Shown in pieces: positions 25,593 through 40,500 of a stretch of DNA of 64,000 nt. The first letter of the stretch is position 1. Every line of letters begins with the position of its first letter. The notes beneath the pieces were generated by a model. The model saw nothing but the letters and a program-made list of their open reading frames with translations, did no database searches and was not told where the DNA came from. This stretch comes from Mya arenaria (lineage: Eukaryota > Mollusca > Bivalvia > Myida > Myidae). Location of the stretch: NCBI RefSeq assembly GCF_026914265.1, contig NC_069124.1, positions 69,246,402 through 69,310,401 on the forward strand. The letters run 5' to 3'. The position numbers were made by a program, and so were the translations under genes.

Positions 25593-28500
25593 CTAGTTGT
25601 CTTGGTAATAAATATAAATTTTGGACCCATGATAGACAGAGACTTCGAATGGTCCCTTAAGATAGATTTGAGCAGTTCACGCGTCCATTAGCTGAATAAT
25701 ATGTGGCCAGTATTGTAGTCGAGTTGAACTGCTTGTTTTATATTTGAACATTTATTGAGTGCGACATTTATAAAATGTTGCAGATGTTAGCCCCAATATA
25801 TTGAAATCCAAATTGTACATATAGTCATTGTATACATAAAGGCAGTAGATATATCACTAAATAATGATCCTTTACAATTGTAATTGTATAACCTCAATAT
25901 GAATTATTGTTTGGTGGGACGCAATTTTGCAATCGATTGTGTTTTCTTTTACTCATAAATTGTGTTGATTGCTTTAATTGTTGATATACAACATACGCCT
26001 TATTTCAATTAGGATATAGTAAATAAATATAGTAAAGGTGTTATATGTTTATTGCTCAATATAATCCGCAGAAACAATAGCGCTTTAACTAGCTCTTTCA
26101 TTTCACATTTTATTACTTTTATAATCATCAAAGACTTTTGTTTGAAAAATAACTTATACAAGGTATGCATACTTTTGGTGACCAATCAAAAAACCTGATA
26201 TTAAAAAGGAATCGGCCATTTTGTGAACAGATCTAAGACCTCAGAGAATGAATGAGTGTCCAGCGGATGATTTCAAACCGTTATTAAGGTAAGATTTACT
26301 TTTCTTATACGGCTAACTATTTGTTTTGTTAAAAACTTAAAATGTTTAAATCTATTTACTAGCAATGTATTTTTGCATCAAATTCAACACTGTCAAAGGA
26401 GACACACTATTTAAAGATACACTATTAGTCCCAAATAAGATTTAACACATTTAATACATTTTTTAACATACCAAAAAGAATGAACAAATGCAAAAAAAGG
26501 TTCTTATGAAGGATACTGAGTTTTATTTAATAGAAATAGACAGAAAAATGTATTGCTACCTTATATGACCATAGTAGATCGCAGCAAATCTTTTAGCATT
26601 CACATCATTTAATAGTTTTGCGCTTTCAGCTATGAAATACACGGTTATAATATAGTTACTAGTAATAAATATTTTCCATTAATGCATTATTTAGTAAGAA
26701 GTTAAAGGTTTATCACTCAAAATTTATGTATGTTTTACATGTGTTTGTATCGATTTTGAATAAGAGTGTCACTTTAAAACGATCAATTATAAAATGTATT
26801 TGAATATAATGAATGTTTCTATATCTTGGTATATGTTATTGCGCGAGATAAATGTTGAATTCAACCGTTCGCTTCAATTCATTAGAAAACGTTCACATTT
26901 AATATACTTGGTCGAGCTTAAGTAAAATGCACGAGTGTGTTGTTGTTGATTTTGATGCAAGTTCAATCCCCAAATGGAGAAACGAGTGGTAGCGCATTTC
27001 ATGGACTCTCGAAACGGACACACGTACAGGTTATTCCGAGGAAATGGACTCGAAAATTATTTATATTTGAATCAGCTGTATTGAACAAGTTACATAAAGA
27101 ATATTTCACTTCACTGCATTTGAGATCAAACTTAAAACGTATCTTGAAATCCGTTCTGCCCACGTAATTACAGCTACCAGATCCAGGACTCTCCGTGATT
27201 TTGTTTAAGGAGGGAGGGGCGCAACTTATGAACCAAATTTATATGATGTAATTGTGGGTAGGGATTGGGTTGTCCCCTTAGGAAACAAAGGTACCCAATG
27301 TCTGTAGTATATGTACAATTTTCAGGCAAACCTGGCATTGAAAGATTAAAGATGGGACGAACACGTCAGACCCTGAGAAATATGTAAGTGAATTTAAAAA
27401 AGTATTTATATGCTTTTGAGCATAAAGTTTGTGTGTCAGTTATTGCATTGAGATATGACTCCTTCAGATTCAACTACGGTGGAAAAGAGGTGCCATACCT
27501 TATACTTTTTAATCATGTTAAAATACTTCTCGTTTAAACGACTTAGTTACTGGTAAAAACACTTAGTAACTCGTTGAAACGACTTTGTATCTCATTAACG
27601 AATTGGTAACTGGTTAAAACAAATAATAATCTCGTTCAAACGACTTACGTATTAAGTCGTTTTAACGAGTAACTTAGTCATTAAAACGAGATGCGTAAGT
27701 CGTTTAAACAAGTTACAACGTCGTTTTAACGAGATAAATAAGTGGTTTTAACAGATAGAAAAAAAAAACGTATGTCACCGTTAGAATACCTCGCATATAA
27801 TGATATTATAAAATTTCTCAACGAGGCATATTTGTTTAAATTTCTTAGTCGTTTTAACGAGATATAAAGTCGTGTTAACGAGTTACTAATTCTTTTTAAG
27901 GAGATACGTTAGTCAATTTAACGAGTTAGCAAGTGATTTAAGGAGATACGTTAGTCATTTAACCGAGATACGTTAGTCGTTTAAAGGAGTTACGTTAGTC
28001 GTTTTAACGAGATACGTTGATCGTTTAAACGAGATACGTTAATAGTTTTGACGAGATACGTTAGTAGTTTTAAGGAGATACGTTAGTCGTTTTAACGAGA
28101 ATCGTTAATCATTTAAACGAGTTACTAAGTCGTTTTAACGAGAATCGTTAGTCGTTTTAACGAGATACGTTACCACCAGATCTGTGTATCTAATCTATAT
28201 ATACCTGTTGTCCACCAGAGCTGTGTATCTATATATACCTGTTGTCCACCAGAGCTGTGTATCTATATACACCTGTTGTCCACCAGAGCTGTGTATCTAT
28301 ATACACCTGTTGTCCACCAGAGCTGTGTATCTATATATACCTCTTGTCCACCAGAGCTGTGTATCTATATACACCTCTTGTCCACCAGAGCTGTGTATCT
28401 ATATACACCTCTTGTCCACCAGAGCTGTGTATCTATATACACCTCTTGTCCACCAGAGCTGTGTATCTATATACACCTGTTGTCCACCAGAGCTGTGTAT

Positions 28501-31500
28501 CTATATACACCTGTTGTCCACCAGAGCTGTGTATCTATATACACCTGTTGTCCACCAGAGCTGTGTATCTATATACACCTGTTGTCCACCAGAGCTGTGT
28601 ATCTATATATACCTGTTGTCCACCAGAGCTGTGTATCTATATATACCTGTTGTCCACCAGAGCTGTGTATCTATATATACCTGTTGTCCACCAGAGCTGT
28701 GTATCTATATACACCTGTTGTCCACCAGAGCTGTGTATCTATATATACCTGTTGTCCACTAGAGCTGTGTATCTATATACACCTGTTGTCCACCAGAGCT
28801 GTGTATCTATATATACCTGTTGTCCACCAGAGCTGTGTATCTATATATACCTGTTGTCCACCAGAGCTGTGTATCTATATATACCTCTTGTCCACCAGAG
28901 CTGTGTATCTATATAAACCTGTTGTCCACCAGAGCTGTGTATCTATATATACCTGTTGTCCACCAGAGCTGTGTATCTATATATACCTGTTGTCCACCAG
29001 AGCTGTGTATCTATATATACCTGTTGTCCACCAGAGCTGTGTATCTATATATACCTGTTGTCCACCAGAGCTGTGTATCTATATACACCTGTTGTCCACC
29101 AGAGCTGTGTATCTATATATACCTGTTGTCCACCAGAGCTGTGTATCTATATACACCTCTTGTCCACCATAGCTGTGTATCTATATACACCTGTTGTCCA
29201 CCATAGCTGTGTATCTATATACACCTGTTGTCCACCAGAGCTGTGTATCTATATACACCTGTTGTCCACCAGAGCTGTGTATCTATATACACCTGTTGTC
29301 CACCATAGCTGTGTATCTATATATACCTGTTGTCCACCATAGCTGTGTATCTATATACACCTGTTGTCCACCATAGCTGTGTATCTATATATACCTGTTG
29401 TCCACCATAGCTGTGTATCTATATATACCTGTTGTCCACCAGAGCTGTGTATCTATATATACCTGTTGTCCACCAGAGCTGTGTATCTATATATACCTGT
29501 TGTCCACCAGAGCTGTGTATCTATATACACCTGTTGTCCACCAGAGCTGTGTATCTATATATACCTGTTGTCCACCATAGCTGTGTCCACCAGAGCTGTG
29601 TATCTATATATACCTGTTGTCCACAAGAGCTGTGTATCTATATATACCTGTTGTCCACCAGAGCTGTGTATCTATATATACCTGTTGTCCACCAGAGCTG
29701 TGTATCTATATACACCTGTTGTCCACCAGAGCTGTGTATCTATATACACCTGTTGTCCACCAGAGCTGTGTATCTATATACACCTCCTGTCCACCAGAGC
29801 TGTGTATCTATATAAACCTGTTGTCCACCAGAGCTGTGTATCTATATACACCTGTTGTCCACCAGAGCTGTGTATCTATACACCTGTTGTCCACCAGAGC
29901 TGTGTATCTATATACACCTCTTGTCCACCAGAGCTGTGTATCTATATACACCTCTTGTCCACCAGAGCTGTGTATCTATATACACCTCTTGTCCACCAGA
30001 GCTGTGTATCTATATACACCTGTTGTCCACCAGAGCTGTGTATCTATACACCTGTTGTCCACCAGAGCTGTGTATCTATATACACCTCTTGTCCACCAGA
30101 GCTGTGTATCTATATACACCTCTTGTCCACCAGAGCTGTGTATCTATATACACCTCTTGTCCACCAGAGCTGTGTATCTATATACACCTCTTGTCCACCA
30201 GAGCTGTGTATCTATATACACCTCTTGTCCACCAGAGCTGTGTATCTATATATACCTGTTGTCCATCAGAGCTGTGTATCTATATACGCTATGTTCAAAT
30301 AACAATGTCTCTCACAAAACAAAACGTATGTTTGGATTGCTACTGCAGATGAAACACATGTAACTGAAGGTGGCCGGATTGCATCTAGCTGCAACGGCCA
30401 TCAATCGACCAGCTTAAACAGGCATATTGCACTCCAACACGAGCAGAAAAGGTAGCCCGGTTAGAATATACACAATTAGCCACAAACTACATTCGTGTAC
30501 ATAATTATATATAAGGGACACCATTTCTTGACACTTACCGCAACTAGATAGCAATCGAAGATTCCCTAGGCATCTTTTAACACAGCCCCTTTAATAAATA
30601 AAAGGCCGAACCTCAACAGCAACAGTGAGGGCATGTTTCAAATTATAAGTTTAATTATTAACAAGGTCGTAAATCTTGAGTCAATAAAACATTTAATGTT
30701 GACAACAAACATGATCATAATTTATACAAAAATATCAAATGAAACAGCACATTAATAATCATAATGATTCATTCTTACAGGGACCAATTTATGAAGCGTT
30801 ATAATGCTTTTAATTAATCGAAAGCAAATTACTTATATAAAAAAGGTAATGACATAATCAGCCAAACATTTCTAAACTAACTTAAACTAGTGAACTCAAA
30901 ATTCATCAACATTATACATGTATGTTGATGCATGTGTGTGAATTTTGGGCTTCAGTAATCAGGGTCATTATAAATGGCTTGGCTAGTTTTCGTTTGTAGC
31001 ATTTTGTAATAATAGTGTAGGTCCATGAATGGCTTCATTTAAACCCTACCAGATTTGGCTTCTTGTTAAATCTTTTTGTACTCTTTTGATTTCTTATCAA
31101 GTGACAGCTGTTACTACATATGCATACCCCTTGGTCATATCTTAGCATGTTGTTACAGTAGTTAAAAATGGCAAATCTTTATGTTTGTTCTTATAAACTG
31201 AGCGTTTTATCTTGTTACTTGTGTTTTAATCATTCTTGATTTGTCATCCTTATTTTAGGGCCACTTTTGAGAACATTTTGCCTAATACTAGTACTAGATG
31301 TTTATGGACGATCCATTGCCTGTTGAATATATTTTTTACTGCCGTCAAAGTTAAGTAACGGTAAAAAGGACTTCCTTGAATGCTGTTTATAATGGTTGAT
31401 GACTCCCAGATAGATTATTTCAAGGGACAACTTCTAAGTTAATAAACATTTCGACAAAAGAACCACGCAGTGGCCTGTAACGCCGCATAGCAGCATCGCG

Positions 31501-31842
31501 TTCGAGTAACGAAATAATTATGGCCCTTGATTCAGTCAAAATTAAGATATTTTTTTTCAGAATAATTTTAGTGCTCGCATAGCTCCTTACCTACCACACA
31601 TAGAGTCACCAAACTTTACACAAATGTTCACTGGCATGTGAAGTTGTGCACACGAGTTTTCATTTATACATACATATATATTAATGACAGTGTTATGGTC
31701 CTTGACCTAGTCAGTAAAAAATGTTTTAGTGTTATTTTGTGGCACACATTGCCCTTTGGCAATCATTGACGTTTTTCACAACATTGCTTATTCTACGTAA
31801 CAACTGCCCCCACCCCACCCCGGCGTGAGTTTGGGCGATAGC
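25593..31842. repeat. Segmental duplication unit X, copy 2
   Basis: Copy of 18086-23231, offset 7508 bp before the 34-bp array and about 8611 bp after it; the difference is growth of that array. Sub-features correspond: dispersed element 26410-26778, degenerate tract 27532-28172, 34-bp array 28173-30288. After GGGCGATAGC at 31842 the sequence continues into GGGGGCTTCACCAGCG, the presumed original right flank. Confidence 0.92.
28173..30288. repeat. 34-bp minisatellite, ~62 copies
   Basis: Same unit as 20664-21676 but roughly twice as long, with different runs of the sequence variants (for example a cluster of CATAGCTG units around 29169-29410 and two shortened TATACACC units near 29880 and 30050). 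Flanks are the same on both sides, so the array itself changed length. Confidence 0.95.
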
Positions 31843-33276
31843 GGGGGCTTCACCAGCGATTGGTTCAAAGGCCCCGATATTCCCCGGGGTGGGTGCAGGG
31901 GTTTCAAATCACATGTGCATAACTAGTGACTTTTTGCAATGGACATTGGAACAAGTAAAGTTTGGAAAAAAAAATCAGTCGGGCAAAACGTCATTTAAAA
32001 CGTTTTCGCAGAAAGATCAATTGGTTTGGTTCACATTTAAACCGATCTTACTAAATCTTTGTTAGAATGTACGTCTCTAAAAACCTAGTTCAGAGCTTGG
32101 TTAAGTGGACACAAAAAAACTAAGTCCGATCTTGATGAAACTTTATCAACCACTATTGTGCTAGTATGTGTTTTAATTCACGGTTGTTTTTTATGCGGCG
32201 AAAGTGTGCCTTTTTGCCACATAATAAAGTCCTGTTTATGCGTTGAGAATCACCGCATAAACGTGGTCGATTTCGTTTATGCGGCGTTACAGTGTCCAAC
32301 GTTTTGACATACATGGCACATAGCATTTTTTAGAATATATGATAATTCTTGACATTTTTATTATTTTTAACATATGTGCCCTCACTTTTTTCGAATAGTT
32401 TGAGGTTTCAAAAAAATGTTTACTGCATAAAAATTATGTGCAATTTGTTTTGGATACTTGTTTGATATTTTGCATATTTTCATGGACTTTCAGATGTTAT
32501 TTGTAGTTATTGTTATAATCAATGTAAACTTATAACCAAATTCCATGTACATAACATCATTAACATGTGAAAACTTTAATCCACCTAAATGGCCATCAAC
32601 GAGTCTTTTGAGGAGGGAGGGAGGAAAATCATAAATTAATCTTGCTCTTTTTATCACTAAGGTCGTTTTTTTTTTTGGGGGGGGTTTTGTATTTTATTTT
32701 AGTGGTTGTGATATAAGTCCTGTGGTGCTAATTTATGAACATTTCATATTTATATATGTTTTTATTAAAAGTTTATTTAGTATTTGTGATAACTGTATGA
32801 TTGTTTATAAATTCAAGTTACCGGTATTGTTTTTTCAAGGACTAACTTTGTAAACCTAGTCTGACAATCAATCATACCCTGATGTATTGAATTGTTTTGG
32901 GTTTTTTCCTTCTATCAATAATTCTTTAGCCATGTTTTTTCACTGTAGATACTCCCCCAAACCAAAAAAAAACATGAGAATGGATGACTATAATAAATGA
33001 TAAACACATTATACATATGATAGGCATTTAATAGTAACCCAAATCACATGCAAATGAGCTAATGAATGACAAACAAATCATATCAATGTTATTGGCTACT
33101 AAGCCCTGATTCTCTGCATACTTACTGCAATGCACTGCCTGACCTGAAATTGCTGATAAGCCCAGGCAATGTGTGTACGGAAATAGCTTGGCCAATAAAC
33201 TGCTAAAAGACTTGTATTTCTGATTTCAAATGAATACATATTGAAAATAAGATAATAACTAGATAATAAATAGATG

Positions 33277-33328
<52 letters not shown>
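33277..33328. repeat. (ATA)n microsatellite
   Basis: About 17 uninterrupted ATA trinucleotides. Confidence 0.95.
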
Positions 33329-33330
<2 letters not shown>

Positions 33331-34707
33331 CATGCAATAATAGTAAAACAATTGTAATATTATAATTGCCATTCATCTAATTCACTCTGTGAAAATTCTG
33401 ATCTATTGTACAATGGAATAAGCTGTAATGATATGTATGATAGTTGACAGTTGAACTGAAAAAAACCTCTGCTAAACTAAATTGTCCAATGATTATTAAA
33501 TTGTGCTTATATTGAGGTGTTAACAGTATATTGGTGGTCCATGTTTGAAATATTCTCCCCTCAGTATATAAGTCCAATTAATGAACATGCAATTACATCC
33601 ATGCATGTATATTTTAATCATTTTGTACACAAGTCATGATTGAAGTTCAATGAATTATCAATAGAGTCCAATGAATCATCAAAAAATTATAATCACAACT
33701 GCAATCCCTTTAATACAAATTCAATGAATGATAAACAAATAACAACAATTCAATGAATGACTTATAAATGATTACTAGTTGTAAGTGAAAGATTACCATT
33801 TTATAATCTTTCATTAATTGAATGACAAACAAATTCCATTATTGAATGATAAAAACATGATTTGTTAGTAATTTGTTCATCATTTGTTACACTTATTTTT
33901 CATTTTGTTAAGTCCTTTCCTTTTGTACTCATTATGTGATATCAGTTTTTATAACCATAACTGTGTAGTTTTCCTGAATAAACATCATTTTTTGATAGGC
34001 ATAATTTTTCTCTACAATGTAAATGTTATATTTAATAAAAGAAACTCATTTTTCCCCATTTCAGACCAGAATGACATGGAAGCTCAGGGAAAATAAGGTC
34101 GGCCGGGTTACCGGAAACGCAGGTATTTTTTTGGCCTCAGTGTAAGTCAGGCATATGTTCTTCTTCTCTTTTTTTTATCTATTGTTGGTATACACAAAGA
34201 AGCTATTGTACATTTTAGATATTAGAATGAGATCATGTGATGTTCTTTCTGTTTATTTAACAAACTGTTTTGCTCATAGAATGCTCATCCAGGCAATTGC
34301 TTAAAATGATTTTTAAAAAATGGTACAAGGCCAACTTCTATGACACAATCTACAAACATGTTTGTTGGCCAAATTGACTGTTGTTAACTTCTTGATATTA
34401 TATATACTCAACCAAGACTGTTCAGGTGTCATAGTGTGAAACATTTCGTTACCAAATCAGTTTATACTTTGTACCTTATCATTTTTTATGTATACATTAT
34501 GGTCTTAGCCATTTTTGAAAAGGGAGAATTTTTTTTTTTAAAATGGCATGGTCAAAATGTAAGGAATTGTGTTGAAAGTGATAGTTTAAGTATTAAATGT
34601 TAAGTTTCAACTGCCAGAGTAAAAAGTTTTTGTTTTTTAATGAAAACAACAAAAGGAAGATTAGATTATCTTATAATCATTAACTTCCATAAGGACGGAA
34701 GGGTGCA

Positions 34708-34832
<125 letters not shown>

Positions 34833-35179
34833 TTATTTGCTCTCCATTGTTAGGACGCTATAAAAAAAGGACAGGACACAGCACCTTTCCATAACTTTTT
34901 ACAACAAACTCAATACAGTGGTTACTTTTGTTTTTTGGGGTAGGGGGCAGGGTAGTGCTAATTTAATCACTTCTGTCACACCTTTCACCAGTCCTGATGA
35001 AGATCAAAAGTATGTGATTGCATTTAAACTCAAATCTGCTTGATCACTGCATAGGTGGTGAATGAAATGACTGTATGCTCTTGACGTTACTGTACAATTA
35101 TTAATGATTTTTGTACTTATTCTGGTAAAAAATTATATATTTACGACACTGCTCCATGCTGCTCTTTACACAGCCACTG

Positions 35180-35260
35180 TAGTTTTAAGAAAAACACTTC
35201 TTACCATGTAGAAAGAGTTCTGGGTTCAAATCCCAGCGGTGGCCAACTAGAAATGCATTT
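35180..35260 (+). repeat. tRNA-like SINE head
   Basis: GGGTTCAAATCCC at 35222-35234 is a textbook pol III B-box within a small stem (CTGGGTTCAAATCCCAG). No full cloverleaf is present, so a SINE head is likelier than a tRNA gene. The 3' limit is unclear. Confidence 0.35.
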
Positions 35261-36530
35261 AGGAGCTTATAAATTCTTGTCATTTATTTACAAACCAGAA
35301 AAATATCAAAAATTCATTGCGAAAATTGGATCATTCTTGTCAATATTATACAGAATATTCAAATTTATGGTTAGCGGCAAAGGCCTCTCCATAACTATTG
35401 TCAATGTGCTCATTTCTAATGAGCTTAAGTGCCTCATTTATGACAAGACAATACTCTTGCAACTATGAAATGTGTCATCTTTTGTGTGAAAGCCTGCCAG
35501 AACATATCATGTGAAGCAAACACTGTGGGAACATGTCTTTGACCTTAAAGGTGCGTTTTATTTTAGAAAGTTTATGACTACCAACTAAACCTGCTGTATA
35601 TATGTCATGCTCTCCTTTTATGGAGGAAATAAAAGATCTATCTATCTGACGTCCGGAACAAAGCCCACAGTCTCTTTGTCACAATGGAGATACTTGACAA
35701 GTCTATGGTTAAATATTTCCTTAACCAAATATTTAGTCGGCAGTCGACATAATTGGTCCAAAAATGTAAGTTTTCTATAGTCTATAAACACTTCAATAGG
35801 GTGAATCATCAGTGCACTAAATGCAAAATGGTTACTGGTGTTCAGCTTTATTTTCTGCATATGTTTAATGCAATACCGTGTTTAGATAAAGACAACAACA
35901 CCATATCAACGGCTTCCGTTGGTGATTTTATGGAAATATTATAAATGCACAGCCACAACCACTGTCACGCAACTCCTTTATAAGTCCGCCCAAATGTCAT
36001 TGTAATTCTATTTTTACAATAAATATATTGTTTTGACTGACTGGTCTTGTGTTTGAATAACATGCAAATCAATATTATATTGATATAATTTATTTTATCT
36101 TAGAAAATTTCATAAACACATAAAATATTATAATATTGATCATATATATCAGTAAATATTACAAAAATTGAGGTTTGTTAAAAATTTCATTCCAATTTAA
36201 GAATTTCTTTAAGACTTACCTATATCGGTGCTAAAAAGGGCTTATGTGCCAGTGGTCGAAATTAACACAAGCCCATAAGCCCTGCACTGGTAAAATATCT
36301 TTCGGGCTTGCTCAAATTCTGTATTTTATATAGCAGGGCTTGTTAAAAAAATTAATGCCAAGCAATTTACAAAGATACACTTACAAATATGCCTAGAAAT
36401 AGTATAAAGCTGTCTGTGAATTTACTTGAAGATTTTTGAAGAATTGTTAAATTTCAATCTGTTCATAAAATTGTATATATATGGGCCTGCCTTGTGTATG
36501 ATACATTAGGCCCCTATATATACCTGTATA

Positions 36531-37360
36531 CTGGTTGAGAAGCAGTTTCCGACGGAAAGCAGTTTCCGACAAATCGCTTTTTCGCGTACTTTCTTTTGAT
36601 CTTCATAGAGAAGGTATTGTAATTTAATTATATGGTTACTAGGCAATCAAAAGTTGAAGTTTTTACCGAGACACGTAAATAACTTTTATTGTTAATTAAT
36701 GTTTAATGTTTATTTTTCAATTTGTACACAAACTTGCACGTGGGGGATCGTCACGCGCGGTGCATTGCGCATGCGTGTGAACCTAATTTGCATATCTATG
36801 AATAGCTACAAGGTTGTCCTTAATTGACTTATACAAACGATGATCATTGTGTACATATTTGCGAACACTGTTGTAATGCTAGTTTCACACCCACATTCAC
36901 TAAAATGATTACAAACACAAGTTCTTATTAGAAATGAAACAAAATATCATTGATATTTAGTGTCTGCCTGATTTCCAGAATGATGATTGACTGGCGTAAG
37001 TTTTTAGGTTTTATTTTTGGTAAATGCTGAAAAATTAAATAATAGTTCTCGTACTGTAGTCTTCTATTTAGTATATTAAATAAATGGATAAAAAAACACA
37101 CAATAGGCACCTAAAATCTGCCGCGAATTTGATTTGTCGGAAACTGCTTCTCGTCAACAGCTAATCAGAACAGTGTAAGTACCCTCTTGGCGCCCCCATT
37201 AGATACACTATATGTGACGTCACACATGTGAAAAATATATCGACAATAGCAGCTTGAGCTGTAGTTATCTAAAATGTAAACAATTTTAGTAGGAATTTTA
37301 TCACGTATGAATAAATCAATAAACAATTGTAAAAACTGTCGGAAACTGCTTCTCAACCAG
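36531..37360. mobile_element. TIR element, CTGGTTGAGAAGCAG family, copy 1
   Basis: Ends are CTGGTTGAGAAGCAGTTTCC and its exact inverse at 37341-37360. Both sides are flanked by TA (36529-36530 and 37361-37362), fitting a TA target duplication. Subterminal copies of AGCAGTTTCCGAC repeat inside the left end, and another inverse copy lies at 37134-37151. No transposase, so non-autonomous. A shorter inverted copy lies at 45775-46363. Confidence 0.8.
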
Positions 37361-37503
37361 TACCATGTTTTAAATATTGTTCATCTTTAATAGCCAAATG
37401 CTTGAACCAAAATCTGAAACTGAGACCATGTGACATTTCGGCGCTAGACGAATGAAAATATTTTGCTTTACTTAAATGAATAAATGCGATTAATTTACTT
37501 TAA

Positions 37504-40500
37504 CCCTTACCATGCGGGGTCCGATTATATTCGGACCGAGTTGTGTGTAACCCGATCCATGCTAAGTCCGGATATTTTCGGACCGGGATATTTACCATGG
37601 GATGTTCAACAAATCCACTTCAAATTCTAATCTTGCAGCAAATTACCACATCAGTACATAAAAATCACATAGGAAAATAATAAATCTAGCATGTGACTTA
37701 ATTTTATGTACCAATCATAGTAAACTGACAGAGAAATCCATAATTATGTATCGGATATTTTTATTTTCTCCCAACTCCGCCATTTTGAGTATGCGTTCAC
37801 AGGGCATCTATACTTGTTTATTTTTCATTTTAAAGACTATTCCTTGATTACAACAACAAATCTCACTTAAAGTGAAATGTCAAGTTCATTACAAATTGTA
37901 ATGGACGTATTCAAAATAGTTTTCCGTATTGTTTTATCTAAATGTTATGCAGTTACAAATCCTAGCTACAATAATGAGCGATCAGGGATACTTTTTTTTA
38001 TTATTTTGACATTTCATGTGTATCCCTGTAACCAGTCTGCCATAGTCTAAAAATCGTCAAAAGACTGGTTGACGGCCATGTAGGTGGACTATTACAAATC
38101 CCGGCATCAGTAAATGTCAATGACACTTGTATGTGTTCAACTCTTTCATTGTTTTTACACTATATTAACTCAAACATGAATAAACATGTAATTTAGAATA
38201 AACACAAGCTTTACATTGACTCAATGACAAGTATTTCCAAACCATTCTGTGATTTAAAATCCATAAACACCACCGTCCGAAATTGAGATTAAATTGTGAA
38301 ACTAGGTCACCGGTGTCAACTTAGAAAATTTACTTTCGATTTCACCACTCACACTTAGAGCACTGTTATTTGATATTTAACCATAGAATGTTATAAAATG
38401 TTTTTCTTACACATAATTTACAGATATTTGTGTCTACATATTCGATGGCAGCCGCTGACACTTTTATTTTTTATCTATAAACAACAATATTTGCATGACC
38501 TAAATTGGCGGGGATAAAACAACAATCACGTGACAGATATTGTTTACCAGTGTCGGCTGTTACATTTGTCAATGCTTATTGCTATTGTTATTTTAACAAC
38601 TCCTGCATATTTTAATTAATTATTTTATACAAAGAATGATATGACTGCTATCGTTTAGCCCTAGTCGAAAAAGAACAATAGTTCATTCAAAAATGTCACA
38701 AGTTTTTACTTTAATCGGATGCTGTTTTACATATCCGCAAGTCATATGGGGGCCAATTATCCGCATGTAATCTTTTGGTTACTTTACACATGATAGTTAT
38801 AATTAAATTGGTGAACAGTGCCTATTTGATGAATGTTGACCAATTAATAAACATTTCGACTCATTTTAAACTTAAAACGAATTAACTGGTTTAATACATT
38901 TGGCTGCTGTCATCTGGAGAATGTTACAGTAGAGTAGATTTAAATTTTAACAAACCAATTAAGGTACACCTTAATTACAGGCTCCAAGCTTACACATTAG
39001 GATGTGGGACAACTTCACCTAAAACAAAACACCATATTAACACTGCTTATTTTTGTAATGTGCCCCCACCCCCCTCCCAATCACCAGGTGGCAAAATACC
39101 TGTAAGGTTTTACAAGGGGAAAGAAGGACCAAAGCATGAAATAAACACCCCTTAACCAAAACACCTCTATTGTCACTTATAAATGTATTCCTTATGAGTA
39201 TGATGTACAATAGTGTTATTTATACAGAAAATGAAACATTACTTTTATCAATAAAAAAATCAAATGTAAAAAATGTAATTGGCAATTACCATTCTTATGA
39301 ATTTATTTATTATATATGTCATATGATAACAGCTAATTAAGGAATTTTAACACAGAAAAAAACTACCTAACATAATATGGATTTACATGTTTATTTAAAA
39401 AAATAAATAAAAAAAGGAAATAATCACACTCTTTGTCACTAAAATCAATGTTTGTTATTAAATAAAAAAGGCAAAACATGTTGCATCTCATGAGAGCTTT
39501 TCATCAACATTTACAATATGAACCAAAATTATGTTTTTGCATACATGCACAAGAATTCTGAGAAATGACAAGTTAAATCATTGCATAAATGGCAAGTAAC
39601 TTTAGGCAGAGATGTGATTTAACATTCTGCCATAATTGTAAGAAAGGTGGATACATTTTATTTCTTCAAAGTTGCAGTTATTTTTACCAAACTTTACATT
39701 GCATTTTATAAATATGTACAAACAGTATGGTGTTGAAACATGAGTATACAGACATGTTAATGTGTGCTTTATTTTGTTGGCCCTTCGGTAACATTAAACC
39801 ACCTGATAACTAAATAGTTAAAGCATAAAAATTATGATAGTTTGCTTACAACATGTATATCTCTCTATGTATATCTCTCTCTGTTTTAATGTTATCATAA
39901 GATGAAATAATATCAAATGTATTAGAATATACAGTCCTACAATGAAATTATTTATGCACAGCCATCCAAGAACTATAACTATTTGATTTGTTAAGGCAGA
40001 GCAAGTATTTTTTAAGCTGTAAATAAAGTAACACTTGCATGTTTAATAATAAGAAAGCTATATGATATGTTATGTATAGAACTATACCAATGGGCTCGAT
40101 AGGAATTTCCTATTCGCCTCTCTCATAGAGAACCTGCGTTCAATTCCCAGCCTAGGCGAGTGTGAGTTTGGTTAGTGGTCACCAAGTTGGACGAGTGGGC
40201 TTCTTTTCCGGGGTTTCCAGTTTCCCCTAGTACACAAGACCCACTCTCTGGTATCATTGTGCCAATGAGAGTTGCAAATACTTGTTTCACAATTGTGAAA
40301 ATAAATAAGTTTTAACTAACACTCCCTTTATGAATTCAATAAGTTACAAAATTAACTACTTACAATGGTACCAGGGTGGATGGCATAAAATGGGTTCTTT
40401 CCCCCCCCCCCACCCCACCCCAAAAAATGTAAGCAATTTGTAGTCTGAGATGTTGCATTTTGAATGTATAAAATTACTTTTTATCTTATTTCTCTGATAT

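Noticed and set aside
35222-35234. tRNA gene at the perfect B-box
   Set aside because: No acceptor, D or anticodon stem can be built around it; a SINE head fits better.
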